NCBI RefSeq assembly: GCF_017894385.1
Contig: NZ_CP059560.1
Coordinates: forward strand, 3,224,001-3,288,000
Reading direction: 5' to 3'
Source: Aromatoleum petrolei
Lineage (GTDB): Bacteria; Pseudomonadota; Gammaproteobacteria; Burkholderiales; Rhodocyclaceae
DNA length: 64,000 nt
In this document: positions 27,098-36,744 of the stretch, one piece after another
Position numbering within the stretch: position 1 is the first letter of the stretch
How the letters are laid out: each line of letters starts with the position of its first letter
Translations under genes and position numbers: made by a program
Notes under the pieces: generated by a model
Seen by the model: only the letters and a program-made list of their open reading frames with translations
The model's database searches: none
What the model was told of the DNA's origin: nothing

Positions 27098-28015
27098 TCA
27101 AGCGAAGAGGACGTAGTCGCCGGCGACCAGGTCCGAGATCGACATGTCCGTTCCCATGATGGTGATTGAGCCGCCGTCGAAGCTGATGACCGTCTGGCCG
27201 TCAAGTGCCGTGTCGGACGTCAGGAAATTACCCCAATAGTTCACGTCGCCGGCATTGTTGCTCAAGCCATTCAGCTGCAGCTTGTCGTTTCCGTCCATCC
27301 AGTCGAACACGACGTCGTAGTCGTCGCCGTCGATCGTCGCCTGCGAGCTCGTCTCGTAGTACGAGTAGCTGTTGTCGCCTTCGAAGCTGAAAGTGCTCGT
27401 CACCGGTTTCTTTAGGGTTCCGCCATTGACAGTGATGTCGACGGCATAAGTATTTCCTGCGTCGAGATCGCCGCCGTATGTTCCGTCCATGAGTGCGCGC
27501 CATGCGTCTAGCTGCGTGTCATAGTTGGACCATGCCTTGTAGTCCGCGGTCAGGCTGGGTGCGTCGCCGTCACGGAAATAAACGGTGGTCTTCTCGGTAA
27601 CATTCGTCACGGTGAAATTGAAGACGAAGGTGTCATCCCCGGAGCCGCCCGTGAGCATGTCGTTGTCTGCACCGCCGATGAGGGTGTCGTCGCCCTTGCC
27701 GCCGTTGAGCGTGTCATCGCCGGCTCCGCCGTCGAGCGTGTCGTCGCCATTCTCGACGATGTCCACGGTTTTTTCGGTCTTACCCACGGCTTCGGTGTAC
27801 GTATAGGTGCCACCGAGGGTGTCATTCCCCTCTCCGCCGTTGAGGGTGTCGCTGTCGTTGCCGCCGAACAGCTGATCGTTCCCTGCATCTCCGTTGAGGA
27901 TGTCTTCGCCATTGGCGCCGACCAGGAGGTCGCTGCCTTCCCCGCCGCTCAGGGTGTCGTCGCCACTGCCGGAAATGTAGACGTTATTTTGGTCGTCGCC
28001 GACGTAGGTGCTCAT
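27098..28015 (-). CDS. RTX-type calcium-binding repeat protein
   Basis: 305 residues. The first 130 carry about nine glycine-aspartate nonapeptides ([35 protein letters not shown]) that form a calcium-bound beta-roll. A non-repeat domain rich in Asp, Asn and Tyr follows to the end. No signal peptide; such proteins leave by type I secretion, though no ABC exporter is near. Very acidic, unlike neighbours. It lies downstream of the NarL-type system, which may control it. Not a full toxin: no pore-forming or enzymatic domain is seen. Confidence 0.85.
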   Translation of the reverse strand: MSTYVGDDQNNVYISGSGDDTLSGGEGSDLLVGANGEDILNGDAGNDQLFGGNDSDTLNGGEGNDTLGGTYTYTEAVGKTEKTVDIVENGDDTLDGGAGDDTLNGGKGDDTLIGGADNDMLTGGSGDDTFVFNFTVTNVTEKTTVYFRDGDAPSLTADYKAWSNYDTQLDAWRALMDGTYGGDLDAGNTYAVDITVNGGTLKKPVTSTFSFEGDNSYSYYETSSQATIDGDDYDVVFDWMDGNDKLQLNGLSNNAGDVNYWGNFLTSDTALDGQTVISFDGGSITIMGTDMSISDLVAGDYVLFA

Positions 28016-28185
28016 TTTGTATCTTCCCTCTCGATCCGAAAGGCCACTTCCCGCGTAGTGGCGCTGAATTTGCTACTGGTTGTAACAATGCTATTCGGTT
28101 CGATGAGGGGCGGACAGTTAGTGGTGTCACTCGGGGCGCATTACATTCGTCATGTGGATGAGCATCGCCGTGACGAATCGCACGG

Positions 28186-28827
28186 TCATCGCATCGGATG
28201 GCGCAGCGCCAGCGCGTACAGCTGCAGCCGGTTTGATGCGCCGGTCTTCGAGTAGATCGTCGACAGGGCGTTGCGCAGCGTATTTTCGCCGATGCCCAGA
28301 TGCTCGGCGATGCGCTTGTTGGGGGCGCCGTTGTGTTCCAGCGCGACGGCGACGATCTGCTTCTCGCGCGGCGTGAGCGTTGCGAAGGGGTCGGCGGCCG
28401 TGCGGGCCTGGCGACGCAGGCTGTCGACGAGTTCGCCGGTGCGGGCGCGGTCGAGCCACAGCTCGCCGGCATGCACGCGATCGATGGCACGGATGATCAT
28501 TGCCGGTTGTTCGCTCTTGCTCAGCACCCCGCGTGCGCCGGCACGCACTGCCTCCTGGCGTGCGTTGTCATCGCGCAGCCCGGTCAGGACGAGAAAGCGG
28601 ATTGCATCGTCAGTAAATTCGGAAATCAGTTCGATGCCGCTCGCGCCGTCGAGGTCCAGGTCGATAAGCGCGACATCGGGGTGTGCATCGTGAAGCAGCC
28701 GCCGCGCGCCAGCGAGGTCGTGTGCGGCGCCGACGGGCGACATGCGCGGCATTTCGGTGGCGATGAGGCGTTCGAAACCCCAGGTGATGCTGGGGTGGTC
28801 GTCGATGATGGCTACGCGGATCGTCAC
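28186..28827 (-). CDS. NarL/FixJ-type response regulator
   Basis: 213 residues. Receiver domain with acidic IIDDHPS, phospho-acceptor Asp in ALIDLDLDGASG, and Lys in VLSKSEQP. C-terminal LuxR helix-turn-helix with FATLTPREKQIVAVALE and NKRIAEHLGIGENTLRNALS. It starts 7 bp after the kinase stop on the same strand, so they form a two-component pair. Target genes unknown; the RTX gene is next downstream. Confidence 0.93.
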   Translation of the reverse strand: MTIRVAIIDDHPSITWGFERLIATEMPRMSPVGAAHDLAGARRLLHDAHPDVALIDLDLDGASGIELISEFTDDAIRFLVLTGLRDDNARQEAVRAGARGVLSKSEQPAMIIRAIDRVHAGELWLDRARTGELVDSLRRQARTAADPFATLTPREKQIVAVALEHNGAPNKRIAEHLGIGENTLRNALSTIYSKTGASNRLQLYALALRHPMR

Positions 28828-28834
28828 GGCGGCC

Positions 28835-30490
28835 TCACAGGGGTATCTGGACGTGAACGGTGGTGTTGGGGGCGGTGCCTTGGTCCACCCGGGCGTCGCC
28901 GCCGAGTTCGCGTGCGCGGTTCCGGATCGATTTTGGCACGAAGTCGGCGTTGCCCGACGGCGGACGTTCGTTGGTCAGTGCGAGACGCAAGATGCCGTCG
29001 TCGCCCCGCAGCGAAAGCCGCGCCCAGCGTGACGCGGTGTGGCGGCGGATGTTGCTCAGTCCCTCGCTGATGAGGCCGACGAGGTCAACGGCGAGTCGGT
29101 CGTTGACTTTGAATCCCGGCGGGCAGTCGCAGGTGAGATCGATGCTGAAGTGGTCGCGGTATTCCTTCATGAGCCGGGTGATCGAGTCCCGCAGGATGTC
29201 GTCGCCTGCACCTTCCGCACGGCGCCCGTCGAGCATTCCGCGCAGCTCGTCGGCGCTCTGATGGGCGAGTTCTTGCAGGGCGCGCAGTTCGTCTGCAAGG
29301 GGCAGCGGGCAATCCGGGCGCCGCAACGCGGCTTCGAGGCCCAGCTGGAGTCCGAGATATGGCTGAATTGCCCGGTCGTGAAGGTCGTGAGCCATGCGGC
29401 GCCGTTCGCGCTCGGCGGCGAGCGAGGCCAGTCGGTCGAGGAGGTCCACCTTTTCGACGATATGGGCGAGGTGCATGCCGGCTTCGGCGAGGAATGTCAG
29501 CTCGGCCTCGTCGAAGGGCGGGAGCGCGTCGTCGCAGAGGAATATCCGCCCTTTGGACCACCCGGCGCGGCTCATCGGAACCGATGCAAAAGCCCGTGTT
29601 TCGAGGAGATCGCCAAGCCCTTGGCACTGCGGCAGCACCGTCTCGGCCGAAGCGCCCAGGCACAGAGATGCGCGGGGGGCATGCACGACGAGCGCTTCCT
29701 GTGGCAAGGTCAGGAGCGGGGCGGCCGCACCGGCCGGTAGCGTCTCGGTTGCAGGGCAATCCGCGGTAGCGCGGGCGAGTAGGCTCTCGCCGGAATCTGT
29801 GTGCTGCAGCACAATCAGGCATTCGCGCACGCCGTAGGCGGTCTGCAGCTGTTCGGCGGCGTTGAGCAGGGTGCGGTCTGCGCCGAAGCGGGGGTTTGCC
29901 ACGGTATCGATGCGAGCGAGCAGCGACAGTCGCCTGCGTGCCCGGAACTGCACACCCCCCTCGCGCGCGATTATGTAGCCCAGGATCAGGAGCGTGAGCG
30001 GCCGGATCATGGCGCGGTTGAACTCGAACAGGATGCCGCCCGGCGAGGCTGGCAGCCCGATCGCGAGGAATCCGGCGGTGGTGACCCAGGTCATCGTCCA
30101 GCCCGCCGAATAGCCGTCCCGGAACGCATGGGACATGATCGGCAGTAGCAGGAAGAAGAACAGCACGCTGCTCGTGCCGCCGGTCATCGCGGTGAGGGCG
30201 AGGCACCATGCCAGGTCAGCCCAAGCGGTGTGTGCGAGCGGGGGCCTTCCCCGCAGCTCGCGTGCGAGCAGCCAGGCGGCGAAGGCCAGATAGCCGAGGA
30301 GCAGCGGCGTGATCGCGGAGGGCGCGATCGAGAAGTCCGGCGGGTCGAGCTCGAGTGCGAGCAGGCCGCTTGCTGCCATCAGCAGGCGGCAGAGCGGCTC
30401 GGGGGCGGTGCGGGAGAGGTTCGGGCGCAGCAACCCGAAAAGATGCGTGGGTCCCAACGGACGCTCCAAGGACTTTGTTATCCGATGCAT
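28835..30490 (-). CDS. Membrane sensor histidine kinase, HisKA_3 type
   Basis: 551 residues. About six membrane helices in residues 35-190, a GAF-like region (about 205-340), the dimerisation helix with MAHDLHDRAIQPYLGLQLGLEAAL near residue 360 (phospho-His in HDLHDR), and an HATPase domain with LISEGLSNIRRHTAS. Such NarX/DegS-like kinases pair with NarL regulators, as here. The signal is unknown; membrane helices and GAF could both sense it. ATG 30490 is taken, a later start is possible. Confidence 0.9.
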   Translation of the reverse strand: MHRITKSLERPLGPTHLFGLLRPNLSRTAPEPLCRLLMAASGLLALELDPPDFSIAPSAITPLLLGYLAFAAWLLARELRGRPPLAHTAWADLAWCLALTAMTGGTSSVLFFFLLLPIMSHAFRDGYSAGWTMTWVTTAGFLAIGLPASPGGILFEFNRAMIRPLTLLILGYIIAREGGVQFRARRRLSLLARIDTVANPRFGADRTLLNAAEQLQTAYGVRECLIVLQHTDSGESLLARATADCPATETLPAGAAAPLLTLPQEALVVHAPRASLCLGASAETVLPQCQGLGDLLETRAFASVPMSRAGWSKGRIFLCDDALPPFDEAELTFLAEAGMHLAHIVEKVDLLDRLASLAAERERRRMAHDLHDRAIQPYLGLQLGLEAALRRPDCPLPLADELRALQELAHQSADELRGMLDGRRAEGAGDDILRDSITRLMKEYRDHFSIDLTCDCPPGFKVNDRLAVDLVGLISEGLSNIRRHTASRWARLSLRGDDGILRLALTNERPPSGNADFVPKSIRNRARELGGDARVDQGTAPNTTVHVQIPL

Positions 30491-30671
30491 TGATCGGACG
30501 TCCGGGCGCGGCTTGGTGCCGTCTGCTTGTCCGTGACGCCGGTTTCTCTCCTCGGGGGCTGCCGCGGGTGCAGGAATGCAGGAATGCGGGGCCGGGGCGA
30601 GGATAAACCGAAATTTGCTCGCGCGCGTCGGCGTACCGGAGATCCGGTAGCGACTGCGTCACGGAGTCGCT

Positions 30672-30702
30672 GAAAAACCGGGACGGCCTCGCGGCCGTCC
30701 CC
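30672..30702 (-). terminator. Rho-independent terminator of metK
   Basis: On the minus strand GGGACGGCC and GGCCGTCCC arms are followed by GGTTTTTC, 11 bp past the metK stop. Confidence 0.8.
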
Positions 30703-30712
30703 ATGCGCGGGC

Positions 30713-31879
30713 TTACAGTCCGGCGTCGGTGCGCAGCGCGGCCGCCTTGTCGGTGTTCTCCCACGAGAACTCGGGCTCGTCGCGGCCGAAGTGGCCGTAG
30801 GCGGCCGTCTTGCCGTAGATCGGGCGCAGCAGCTTGAGATCCTGGATGATCGCCTTCGGACGCAGGTCGAAGTGGCGCTGCACCAGTTCGACGATCTTCT
30901 CGTCGGCAATCTTGCCGGTGCCGAAGGTCTCGACCATCATCGAAACGGGCTTCGCGACGCCGATCGCGTAGGCGACCTGCACTTCGCAGCGCTCGGCGAG
31001 GCCGGCCGCGACGATGTTCTTCGCGACCCAGCGGCCGGCGTAGGCCGCCGAGCGGTCGACCTTGGACGGATCCTTGCCCGAGAACGCACCGCCGCCGTGG
31101 TGGGCGGCGCCGCCGTAGGTGTCGACGATGATCTTGCGCCCGGTGAGGCCGCAGTCGCCGTGCGGTCCGCCGATGACGAAGCGGCCGGTCGGGTTGATCA
31201 GGTAGCGCACCTCTCCCTGCATCAGCTCCTTGGGCAGCACCGGCTTGATGATCTCCTCGATGACGGCTTCGGTGATCTGCGCGTGCGACACTTCCGGGCT
31301 GTGCTGCGTGGACACGACCACGGTGTCGATCGCGACCGGCTTGCCATCGACGTATTTCACCGTCAGCTGGCTCTTCGCGTCCGGGCGCAGCCAGGGCAGG
31401 CGGCCGTCCTTGCGCAGCTCTGCCTGGCGCTGCATGATGCGGTGCGCATAGTAGATGGGCAGCGGCATCAGCGAAGGAGTCTCGGTGCAGGCGTAGCCGA
31501 ACATCAGGCCTTGGTCGCCTGCGCCCTGGTCGAGGTCGAGGCCTTCGCCTTCATTGACGCCCTGGGCGATGTCCGGCGACTGGCGGTTGATCGCGGCCAG
31601 CACCGCGCAGCTCTTGTAGTCGAAGCCGATGTCGGAGTTGTCGTAGCCGATGCGGCGGATGACTTCCTGCGCGATCTCGCGGTAGTTGGGATGCGCGGTG
31701 GTGGTGATTTCGCCCGAGATCACGACGAGGCCGGTCGACACCAGCGTCTCGCAGGCGACGCGCGCCTTCGGGTCCTCGGCGAGGATCGAGTCGAGGACGC
31801 CGTCGGAGACCTGGTCGGCGACCTTGTCGGGATGGCCTTCGGAGACCGATTCCGAGGTGAAGAGGAATTCCCTGCTCAT
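30713..31879 (-). CDS. metK: S-adenosylmethionine synthetase
   Basis: 388 residues. [13 protein letters not shown] at the N-terminus, [13 protein letters not shown], and [16 protein letters not shown] are the family motifs for ATP, metal and phosphate binding. It makes SAM from methionine and ATP, so with ahcY and metF this window holds most of the activated-methyl cycle. The leader contains a hairpin with T-run directly before the start (see 31892-31940), suggesting control by attenuation. Divergent from the lipid A acyltransferase pair. Confidence 0.97.
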   Translation of the reverse strand: MSREFLFTSESVSEGHPDKVADQVSDGVLDSILAEDPKARVACETLVSTGLVVISGEITTTAHPNYREIAQEVIRRIGYDNSDIGFDYKSCAVLAAINRQSPDIAQGVNEGEGLDLDQGAGDQGLMFGYACTETPSLMPLPIYYAHRIMQRQAELRKDGRLPWLRPDAKSQLTVKYVDGKPVAIDTVVVSTQHSPEVSHAQITEAVIEEIIKPVLPKELMQGEVRYLINPTGRFVIGGPHGDCGLTGRKIIVDTYGGAAHHGGGAFSGKDPSKVDRSAAYAGRWVAKNIVAAGLAERCEVQVAYAIGVAKPVSMMVETFGTGKIADEKIVELVQRHFDLRPKAIIQDLKLLRPIYGKTAAYGHFGRDEPEFSWENTDKAAALRTDAGL

Positions 31880-31891
31880 GCACTGCTCCTG

Positions 31892-31940
31892 AAAACAAAA
31901 ATCCCCGGAGTGTTCCGGCGTCGTGGCCGGCTCGGGGGAT
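31892..31940 (-). promoter_or_regulatory. Terminator-like hairpin in the metK leader (possible riboswitch)
   Basis: Minus strand: ATCCCC pairs with GGGGAT, enclosing an inner CCGGC/GCCGG hairpin, followed directly by TTTTGTTTTC and then the metK ribosome site (AGGAGCAG) and start. A terminator inside a 5' leader points to premature termination that a ligand can relieve or cause; SAM-linked control would fit. I do not recognise a named SAM riboswitch class here. Confidence 0.55.
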
Positions 31941-32049
31941 TTCGGCGAGCAGCCGACGCTTTAGCAGTACTTGTTTGCCACGACCGCTCTGGTACGTTCG
32001 TGGCGCCGCCCTGCAAGTTGTCGTATTAACTCGGCGGCTAAGCGATAAT

Positions 32050-32055
32050 TATAAT
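32050..32055 (+). promoter_or_regulatory. Possible -10 box TATAAT
   Basis: Exact TATAAT, 19 bp before the acyltransferase start at 32075. No good -35 at 16-18 bp upstream (TAACTC only), so this is a candidate only. Confidence 0.35.
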
Positions 32056-32074
32056 CTTTGGACACGGTCGGTCA

Positions 32075-32974
32075 ATGTTGCGGCTATCCCGCATGCGCCG
32101 GCCCTTCGTGCACGTGATCGTCAATCTACTCTTCCGGATTCTCGCGCAACTGCCGCTCGCCTGGCTGCACCGCCTCGGCGGCTGGGCCGGCTGGCTCACG
32201 TGGCGTCTCTCGCCATCCTATGCCCGCAGGCTCGAGGCCAACCTCGCCAACGCGCTGGGGCGCTCGGATCCCGCGTTGCTGAAGGCCGCCATCGCCGAGG
32301 CCGGCCGCCAGGCATTGGAACTGCCGTTCGTGTGGCTGCGGCCGCAGGAGGAGGTGCTGTCGCGCGTCGTGCGCGTCGAGGGGCGCGAACTGATCGAACG
32401 TGCCCGCGCCGAGGGCGCGAGCGTGCTGTTCCTGACGCCGCATCTGGGCTGTTTCGAGATGTGCGCGCAGTACTGCTCGACGCACGGTCCGATCACCGTG
32501 CTGTTCCGCCCGCCACGCAAGGAGGCGCTCGGCCCGCTGATGGAGGCGGGGCGCTCGCGCGGCGAGATCCGCGTGGCGCCGGCCGACGTGTCGGGCGTGC
32601 GGCGTCTCGTGAAGGCGCTCAGGAGCGGCGAGATGGTCGGCATGCTGCCCGACCAGGCCCCGGCGGAGGGCGAGGGTGTGTGGGCACCGTTCTTCGGTCG
32701 CCAGGCGTGGACGATGACGCTGGCGGCGCGCCTGTCGGAAGTGAAGGGCGTGAAGGTGCTGATGATCTGGACCGAGCGTCTGCCGCGCGGCGAGGGCTAC
32801 GTCGTGCGCATCTCCGAGCCGGTCGAGCCCATCGCCGGCACGCTGGAGGAGCGCTGCGTCGCGATCAACCGCGAGATCGAGCGCCTGATCCTCGCGGGGC
32901 CGTCGCAGTACCTGTGGGGTTACAACCGCTACAAGAAGCCGTCGGGCGTGCCGGCGCCGGAGGGCGAACGGTGA
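32075..32974 (+). CDS. LpxL/LpxM-type acyltransferase (first of pair)
   Basis: 299 residues. One N-terminal membrane helix and the lysophospholipid acyltransferase fold, with the catalytic His in TPHLGCFEM (HX4E, where most LpxL have HX4D) near residue 128 and LPDQAP further on. It should add a secondary acyl chain to lipid A at the inner membrane. ATG 32075; ATG 32093 is possible. The next gene overlaps its stop (TGATG), so the two are translationally coupled. Confidence 0.9.
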   Translation: MLRLSRMRRPFVHVIVNLLFRILAQLPLAWLHRLGGWAGWLTWRLSPSYARRLEANLANALGRSDPALLKAAIAEAGRQALELPFVWLRPQEEVLSRVVRVEGRELIERARAEGASVLFLTPHLGCFEMCAQYCSTHGPITVLFRPPRKEALGPLMEAGRSRGEIRVAPADVSGVRRLVKALRSGEMVGMLPDQAPAEGEGVWAPFFGRQAWTMTLAARLSEVKGVKVLMIWTERLPRGEGYVVRISEPVEPIAGTLEERCVAINREIERLILAGPSQYLWGYNRYKKPSGVPAPEGER

Positions 32975-33858
32975 TGGCGCGCATCGCGAGCTGGCTCGCC
33001 GTTGCGATCTTCTGGTTGCTGCACTGGCTGCCGCTGGGCGTGCAGGCGCGCGTCGGCGCCGCGGTGGGCGAGCTGCTGTACCGCTTCGCGGGCCGGCGCC
33101 GCCATATCGTCAATGTGAATCTGCGCCTGTGCTTTCCCGAAATGGACGAGTCCGAACGCGACCGCATCGCGCGGGCGCACTTCCACGCGCTGGGCCGCAG
33201 CATGCTCGAGCGCGGGCTGCTGTGGTGGGCGAGCGAGGCGCGCCTGAAGGGCATGATCCGGCTCGAAGGGCACGAGCACGTCGATGCGTTGATTGCCGCG
33301 GGGCGGCCGGTGCTGCTGCTGGCGCCGCACTTCCTCGGTCTCGACATGGGCGGCGCGCGCTTCGCGATGGAGTTCGACAGTGTGAGCGTCTATGCGCGCC
33401 AGAACAATCCGGTGTTCGACCGCTGGCTGTTCCACGGCCGAAGTCGCTTCGGCGACCAGCTGCTGCTGTCGCGCCAGGACGGCGTGCGCGGCACCGTGAA
33501 GGCGATGAAGGCGGGGCGCCCATTCTACTATCTGCCGGACATGGACTACGGGCGCGAGGATTCGATCTTCGTGCCCTTCTTCGGCGTGCCGGCGGCGACG
33601 ATCACCGGCCTGTCGCGCCTGTCGCGCCTCGCGCGCGCGGCCGTCGTGCCGGTGGTGACCGAGATGCTGCCGGGCGGCAAGGGCTATGTGACGCGGCTGG
33701 GCGAACCGTGGGCGGATTTCCCGACCGCGGACGTGGAGGCCGATACGCTGCGTATGAACCAGTGGATCGAGTCGGTCGTGCGCACGATGCCCGAGCAGTA
33801 CTACTGGGTGCATCGCCGCTTCAAGACGCGTCCGCCGGGGGAGAAACGGCCGTACTGA
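32974..33858 (+). CDS. lpxL: Lipid A biosynthesis lauroyl acyltransferase (second of pair)
   Basis: 294 residues, begins at ATG 32974 in TGATG. N-terminal membrane anchor, catalytic APHFLGLDMGG (HX4D) near residue 114, and YLPDMDYGREDSIFVPFFG, the classic LpxL/HtrB block. It acylates Kdo-lipid A. Paralogue of the preceding gene with a different acid residue in the active site, so they probably act on different positions or with different acyl chains. The frame is open far upstream but that part is a shadow of the first gene. Confidence 0.93.
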   Translation: MARIASWLAVAIFWLLHWLPLGVQARVGAAVGELLYRFAGRRRHIVNVNLRLCFPEMDESERDRIARAHFHALGRSMLERGLLWWASEARLKGMIRLEGHEHVDALIAAGRPVLLLAPHFLGLDMGGARFAMEFDSVSVYARQNNPVFDRWLFHGRSRFGDQLLLSRQDGVRGTVKAMKAGRPFYYLPDMDYGREDSIFVPFFGVPAATITGLSRLSRLARAAVVPVVTEMLPGGKGYVTRLGEPWADFPTADVEADTLRMNQWIESVVRTMPEQYYWVHRRFKTRPPGEKRPY

Positions 33859-34047
33859 GCGGCGCGGTACGGACGGAGCCGGTCGCCGGAATCCGTCCGA
33901 CCGTCGCGTGTCGGGATACGCTGCGTAGCTCCCGCCCAGCGAGAGCCCGTGCCATCGGCGAAGGTCGCTGGACTCCCCCGGGACGCTGCGCGAAAATTCC
34001 AAAGTTCGGCTCGCGCCGATTCGAACCTTCTGAGCGGAACACCTTCC

Positions 34048-34881
34048 ATGCACCTGCGCTTCGCCAAAATGCACGGCCTCGGCAATGACTTCGTCGTCAT
34101 CGACGCCGTGCGCCAGCACGTCGAACTTACGCCTGAGCGCGTCCGCTTCCTCGCCGATCGCCATTTCGGCGTCGGCTGCGACCAGCTCCTCGTCGTGGAG
34201 CCGGCATCGCGGCCGGGCGTGGATTTCCGCTATCGCATTTTCAATGCCGACGGCGGCGAGGTCGAGCAGTGCGGCAACGGCGCGCGCTGCTTCGTGCGCT
34301 TCGTGCATGAGCAGGGGCTCACGGCCAAGCGCGAGATCCGCGTCGAGACGAAATCCGGGGTGATCGCGCCGCGCTTCGAAGACAGCGGCCTGGTCACGGT
34401 CGACATGGGGGTGCCGGTGTTCGAGCCCGCACGCGTGCCCTTCGTGTCGGATTCGGACGCGGTCGTGCAGCCACTCGACGTCGCGGGCTCGTCGATCGCG
34501 ATCACGGTGGTGTCGATGGGCAACCCGCACGCCGTGCAGGTCGTCGCCGACGTCAACAGCGCCCCGGTGGCGGCGCAGGGCCCATTGATCGAGAACCATC
34601 CGCGCTTCCCGGCTCGCGTCAATGCGGGCTTCATGCAGGTGGTGGATGAGCATCGCATCCGCCTGCGCGTGTACGAGCGCGGCGCGGGCGAGACGCTCGC
34701 GTGCGGCACGGGCGCGTGCGCCGCCGTCGTTGCAGGCATCCGGCGCGAGCTGCTTGTGTCGCCGGTGCGCGTGGAGACGCGCGGCGGCGAGCTGGAGATC
34801 GCGTGGACGGGTGTCGGCGAGCCGGTGCTGATGACCGGTCCGGCCGTGACGGTTTTTGCCGGCGAGATCGAACTCGCATGA
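34048..34881 (+). CDS. dapF: Diaminopimelate epimerase
   Basis: 277 residues from ATG 34048 ([15 protein letters not shown]). Catalytic Cys75 lies in EQCGNGARC and Cys219 in ACGTGACAA, the two-thiol mechanism. It makes meso-diaminopimelate for lysine and peptidoglycan. The order dapF-DUF484-xerC is the same as in enterobacteria (dapF-yigA-xerC), a conserved cluster. Confidence 0.97.
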   Translation: MHLRFAKMHGLGNDFVVIDAVRQHVELTPERVRFLADRHFGVGCDQLLVVEPASRPGVDFRYRIFNADGGEVEQCGNGARCFVRFVHEQGLTAKREIRVETKSGVIAPRFEDSGLVTVDMGVPVFEPARVPFVSDSDAVVQPLDVAGSSIAITVVSMGNPHAVQVVADVNSAPVAAQGPLIENHPRFPARVNAGFMQVVDEHRIRLRVYERGAGETLACGTGACAAVVAGIRRELLVSPVRVETRGGELEIAWTGVGEPVLMTGPAVTVFAGEIELA

Positions 34882-34972
34882 TACAGCCGGACGGCGCCGT
34901 GCAACCCACGCGCCGGGCCGGTTGCCAATGAACACGCGCGGACGCCAACCGTCCGCAGGGAATGGTCCTTAC

Positions 34973-35623
34973 ATGAACGCAGCCGACGTCGCACGATATC
35001 TCAAGGAACACCCGGATTTTCTCGCCGAGCACGGTGAGCTCTTCACGCAGCTGACCGTGCCGCATCCCCACGGCGGGCAGGCGATCTCGCTCGCCGAGCG
35101 CCAGCTGCATGCACTGCGTGACAAGATCCGTCTCCTCGAAGGCAAGCTCGCCGAGCTGATCCGCTTCGGCGAGGAGAACGACGAGATCGGCGAGAAGGTG
35201 CACCGCCTGACCGTCGCGCTGCTCGAGGCGGAGGACTATGAAGCGCTGCGCCATACGCTGTTCGAGAACCTGCGCGACGATTTCTCCGTGCCCAGCGTCG
35301 CCGTGCGCATCTGGAACTCGGTGCTCACGCGCGAGGGCGAGGACTTCGCCCCGATCAGCGAGGCGATGCGTTTCTTCGCCGGCGACCTGCGCCATCCGTA
35401 TTGCGGCGCGCCTGCCAATCTCGAAGTGCTGGAATGGTTCGGTGCCGACTCCGCGCACGTGCGGTCGGTCGCGCTGATCCCGCTGCGCCGCGACGCGCAG
35501 ACATTCGGCCTCCTTGCCCTCGGCAGCCAGGAGGGCGAGCGCTTTTACCCCGAGATGGGCACGCTCTACGTCTCGCGCATCGGTGACATCGTCGCCGCCG
35601 CGCTGCGGCGGCAACTGGGCTGA
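34973..35623 (+). CDS. DUF484 family protein (YigA-like)
   Basis: 216 residues from ATG 34973 (MNAADVARYLKEHPDFLAEH), with AGGGAA about 10 nt upstream; ATG 34928 is an alternative. The N-terminal coiled coil is followed by a GAF-like domain (about 75-215), the family layout. Always placed between dapF and xerC; its function is not known. It is 2 bp from xerC, so cotranscribed. Confidence 0.9.
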   Translation: MNAADVARYLKEHPDFLAEHGELFTQLTVPHPHGGQAISLAERQLHALRDKIRLLEGKLAELIRFGEENDEIGEKVHRLTVALLEAEDYEALRHTLFENLRDDFSVPSVAVRIWNSVLTREGEDFAPISEAMRFFAGDLRHPYCGAPANLEVLEWFGADSAHVRSVALIPLRRDAQTFGLLALGSQEGERFYPEMGTLYVSRIGDIVAAALRRQLG

Positions 35624-35625
35624 AC

Positions 35626-36549
35626 ATGACGGGCCGCGACGACCCCGCCGTTGTCGCGGAGCCGCCGCCCGAGTGGCTGGCGGCCTATCTCGGTTATCTC
35701 GCGACCCAGCGGCGCGCGGCTGCGCTCACGCTGGAGAACTACCGGCGCGATCTCGAACGCCTGCATCGCCTCGCCGACGGACGCGCGCCGCAGACCCTGT
35801 CTGCTCACGACATCCGCCGTTTCGTCGCGCGCATGCACGGCGACGGCCTGGGCGGGCGCTCGATCGCGCGCGTGCTGTCGGCCTGGCGCGGGCTGTTCCG
35901 CTGGTTCATCCGCCAGCGCGGCGAACTGGAGCTGAACCCCGCCGAGGGGGTGCGCCCGCCGAAGTCGCCCCAGCCCTTGCCGAAGGCGCTTTCGCCCGAC
36001 CAGGCGCAGGCGCTGCTCGATGCCGAGGCGGGGGACGGGCTGGAAGTGCGCGATCATGCAATGTTCGAACTGCTGTACTCGTCGGGTCTGCGTCTTGCGG
36101 AGCTTGCGGCGCTCGATGTCGGGCCGGCGCTCGATCTGGTCGAGCGCATGGTCACGGTGCGCGGAAAACGTAACAAGATGCGTAGCGTGCCGGTCGGCAC
36201 GCAGGCCGTCGCGGCCCTGCAGGCATGGCTCGCACTGCGCGGCGAAGTGGCGCTCGCCGACGAGGCGGCGCTGTTCGTCACGCGCAGCGGCACGCGCATG
36301 AGTTCGGGGGCGATCCGCTCGCGTCTAGCGCGCTGGGCGCAGCAGTGCGGCCTCGGTGTGCACGTGCATCCGCACATGCTGCGCCACAGTTTCGCGAGCC
36401 ATGTGCTGCAATCCAGCGGCGACCTTCGGGCGGTGCAGGAATTGCTCGGTCACGCGAGCATCCGCAGCACGCAGGTCTATACCCACCTGGATTTCCAGCA
36501 TCTCGCCAAGGTCTATGACAGCGCGCATCCGCGCGCGCGTCGCCGCTGA
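35626..36549 (+). CDS. xerC: Tyrosine recombinase XerC
   Basis: 307 residues. N-terminal SAM-like core-binding domain and C-terminal catalytic domain with Arg in SSGLRLAEL, HMLRHSFASH, LLGHASIRSTQ and the nucleophile Tyr in VYTHLD, near residue 286. With XerD it resolves chromosome dimers at dif. It is part of the conserved dapF cluster and is not linked to the island. Confidence 0.95.
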   Translation: MTGRDDPAVVAEPPPEWLAAYLGYLATQRRAAALTLENYRRDLERLHRLADGRAPQTLSAHDIRRFVARMHGDGLGGRSIARVLSAWRGLFRWFIRQRGELELNPAEGVRPPKSPQPLPKALSPDQAQALLDAEAGDGLEVRDHAMFELLYSSGLRLAELAALDVGPALDLVERMVTVRGKRNKMRSVPVGTQAVAALQAWLALRGEVALADEAALFVTRSGTRMSSGAIRSRLARWAQQCGLGVHVHPHMLRHSFASHVLQSSGDLRAVQELLGHASIRSTQVYTHLDFQHLAKVYDSAHPRARRR

Positions 36550-36744
36550 CGGACCGCGCGTCCGAAACATTCACTTAAAGATTTGGGCTTGTGAAATCCT
36601 GCCCAAGTCGGGTAGCGAATTTCCCGGTCGCGCTGCGGGTCTGCGCTATGCTGAGAGCAACAGGTTCCGAATAAAACCACGTCATCCGCCCCCGACAAGT
36701 CTGCCTTACGTCCATATTCTGCAGGCGTTGGGAGATAGGCAGCC

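Noticed and set aside
27250..28010. RTX repeats as a DNA tandem repeat or CRISPR
   Set aside because: They are coding nonapeptide repeats with varied codons and no spacers.
31975..32973. Upstream extension of the second acyltransferase
   Set aside because: This part is another frame of the first acyltransferase; TGATG coupling gives the true start.
34010..34040. GATTCGAACC as part of a tRNA
   Set aside because: No cloverleaf or acceptor stem around it; it is the leader of dapF.
32929..34935. 668-codon open frame on the minus strand
   Set aside because: Shadow of lpxL and dapF in a high-GC region; His/Arg-rich without any domain.
35626..36549. XerC as an island integrase
   Set aside because: It lies in the conserved dapF-DUF484-xerC order, far from the island ends.
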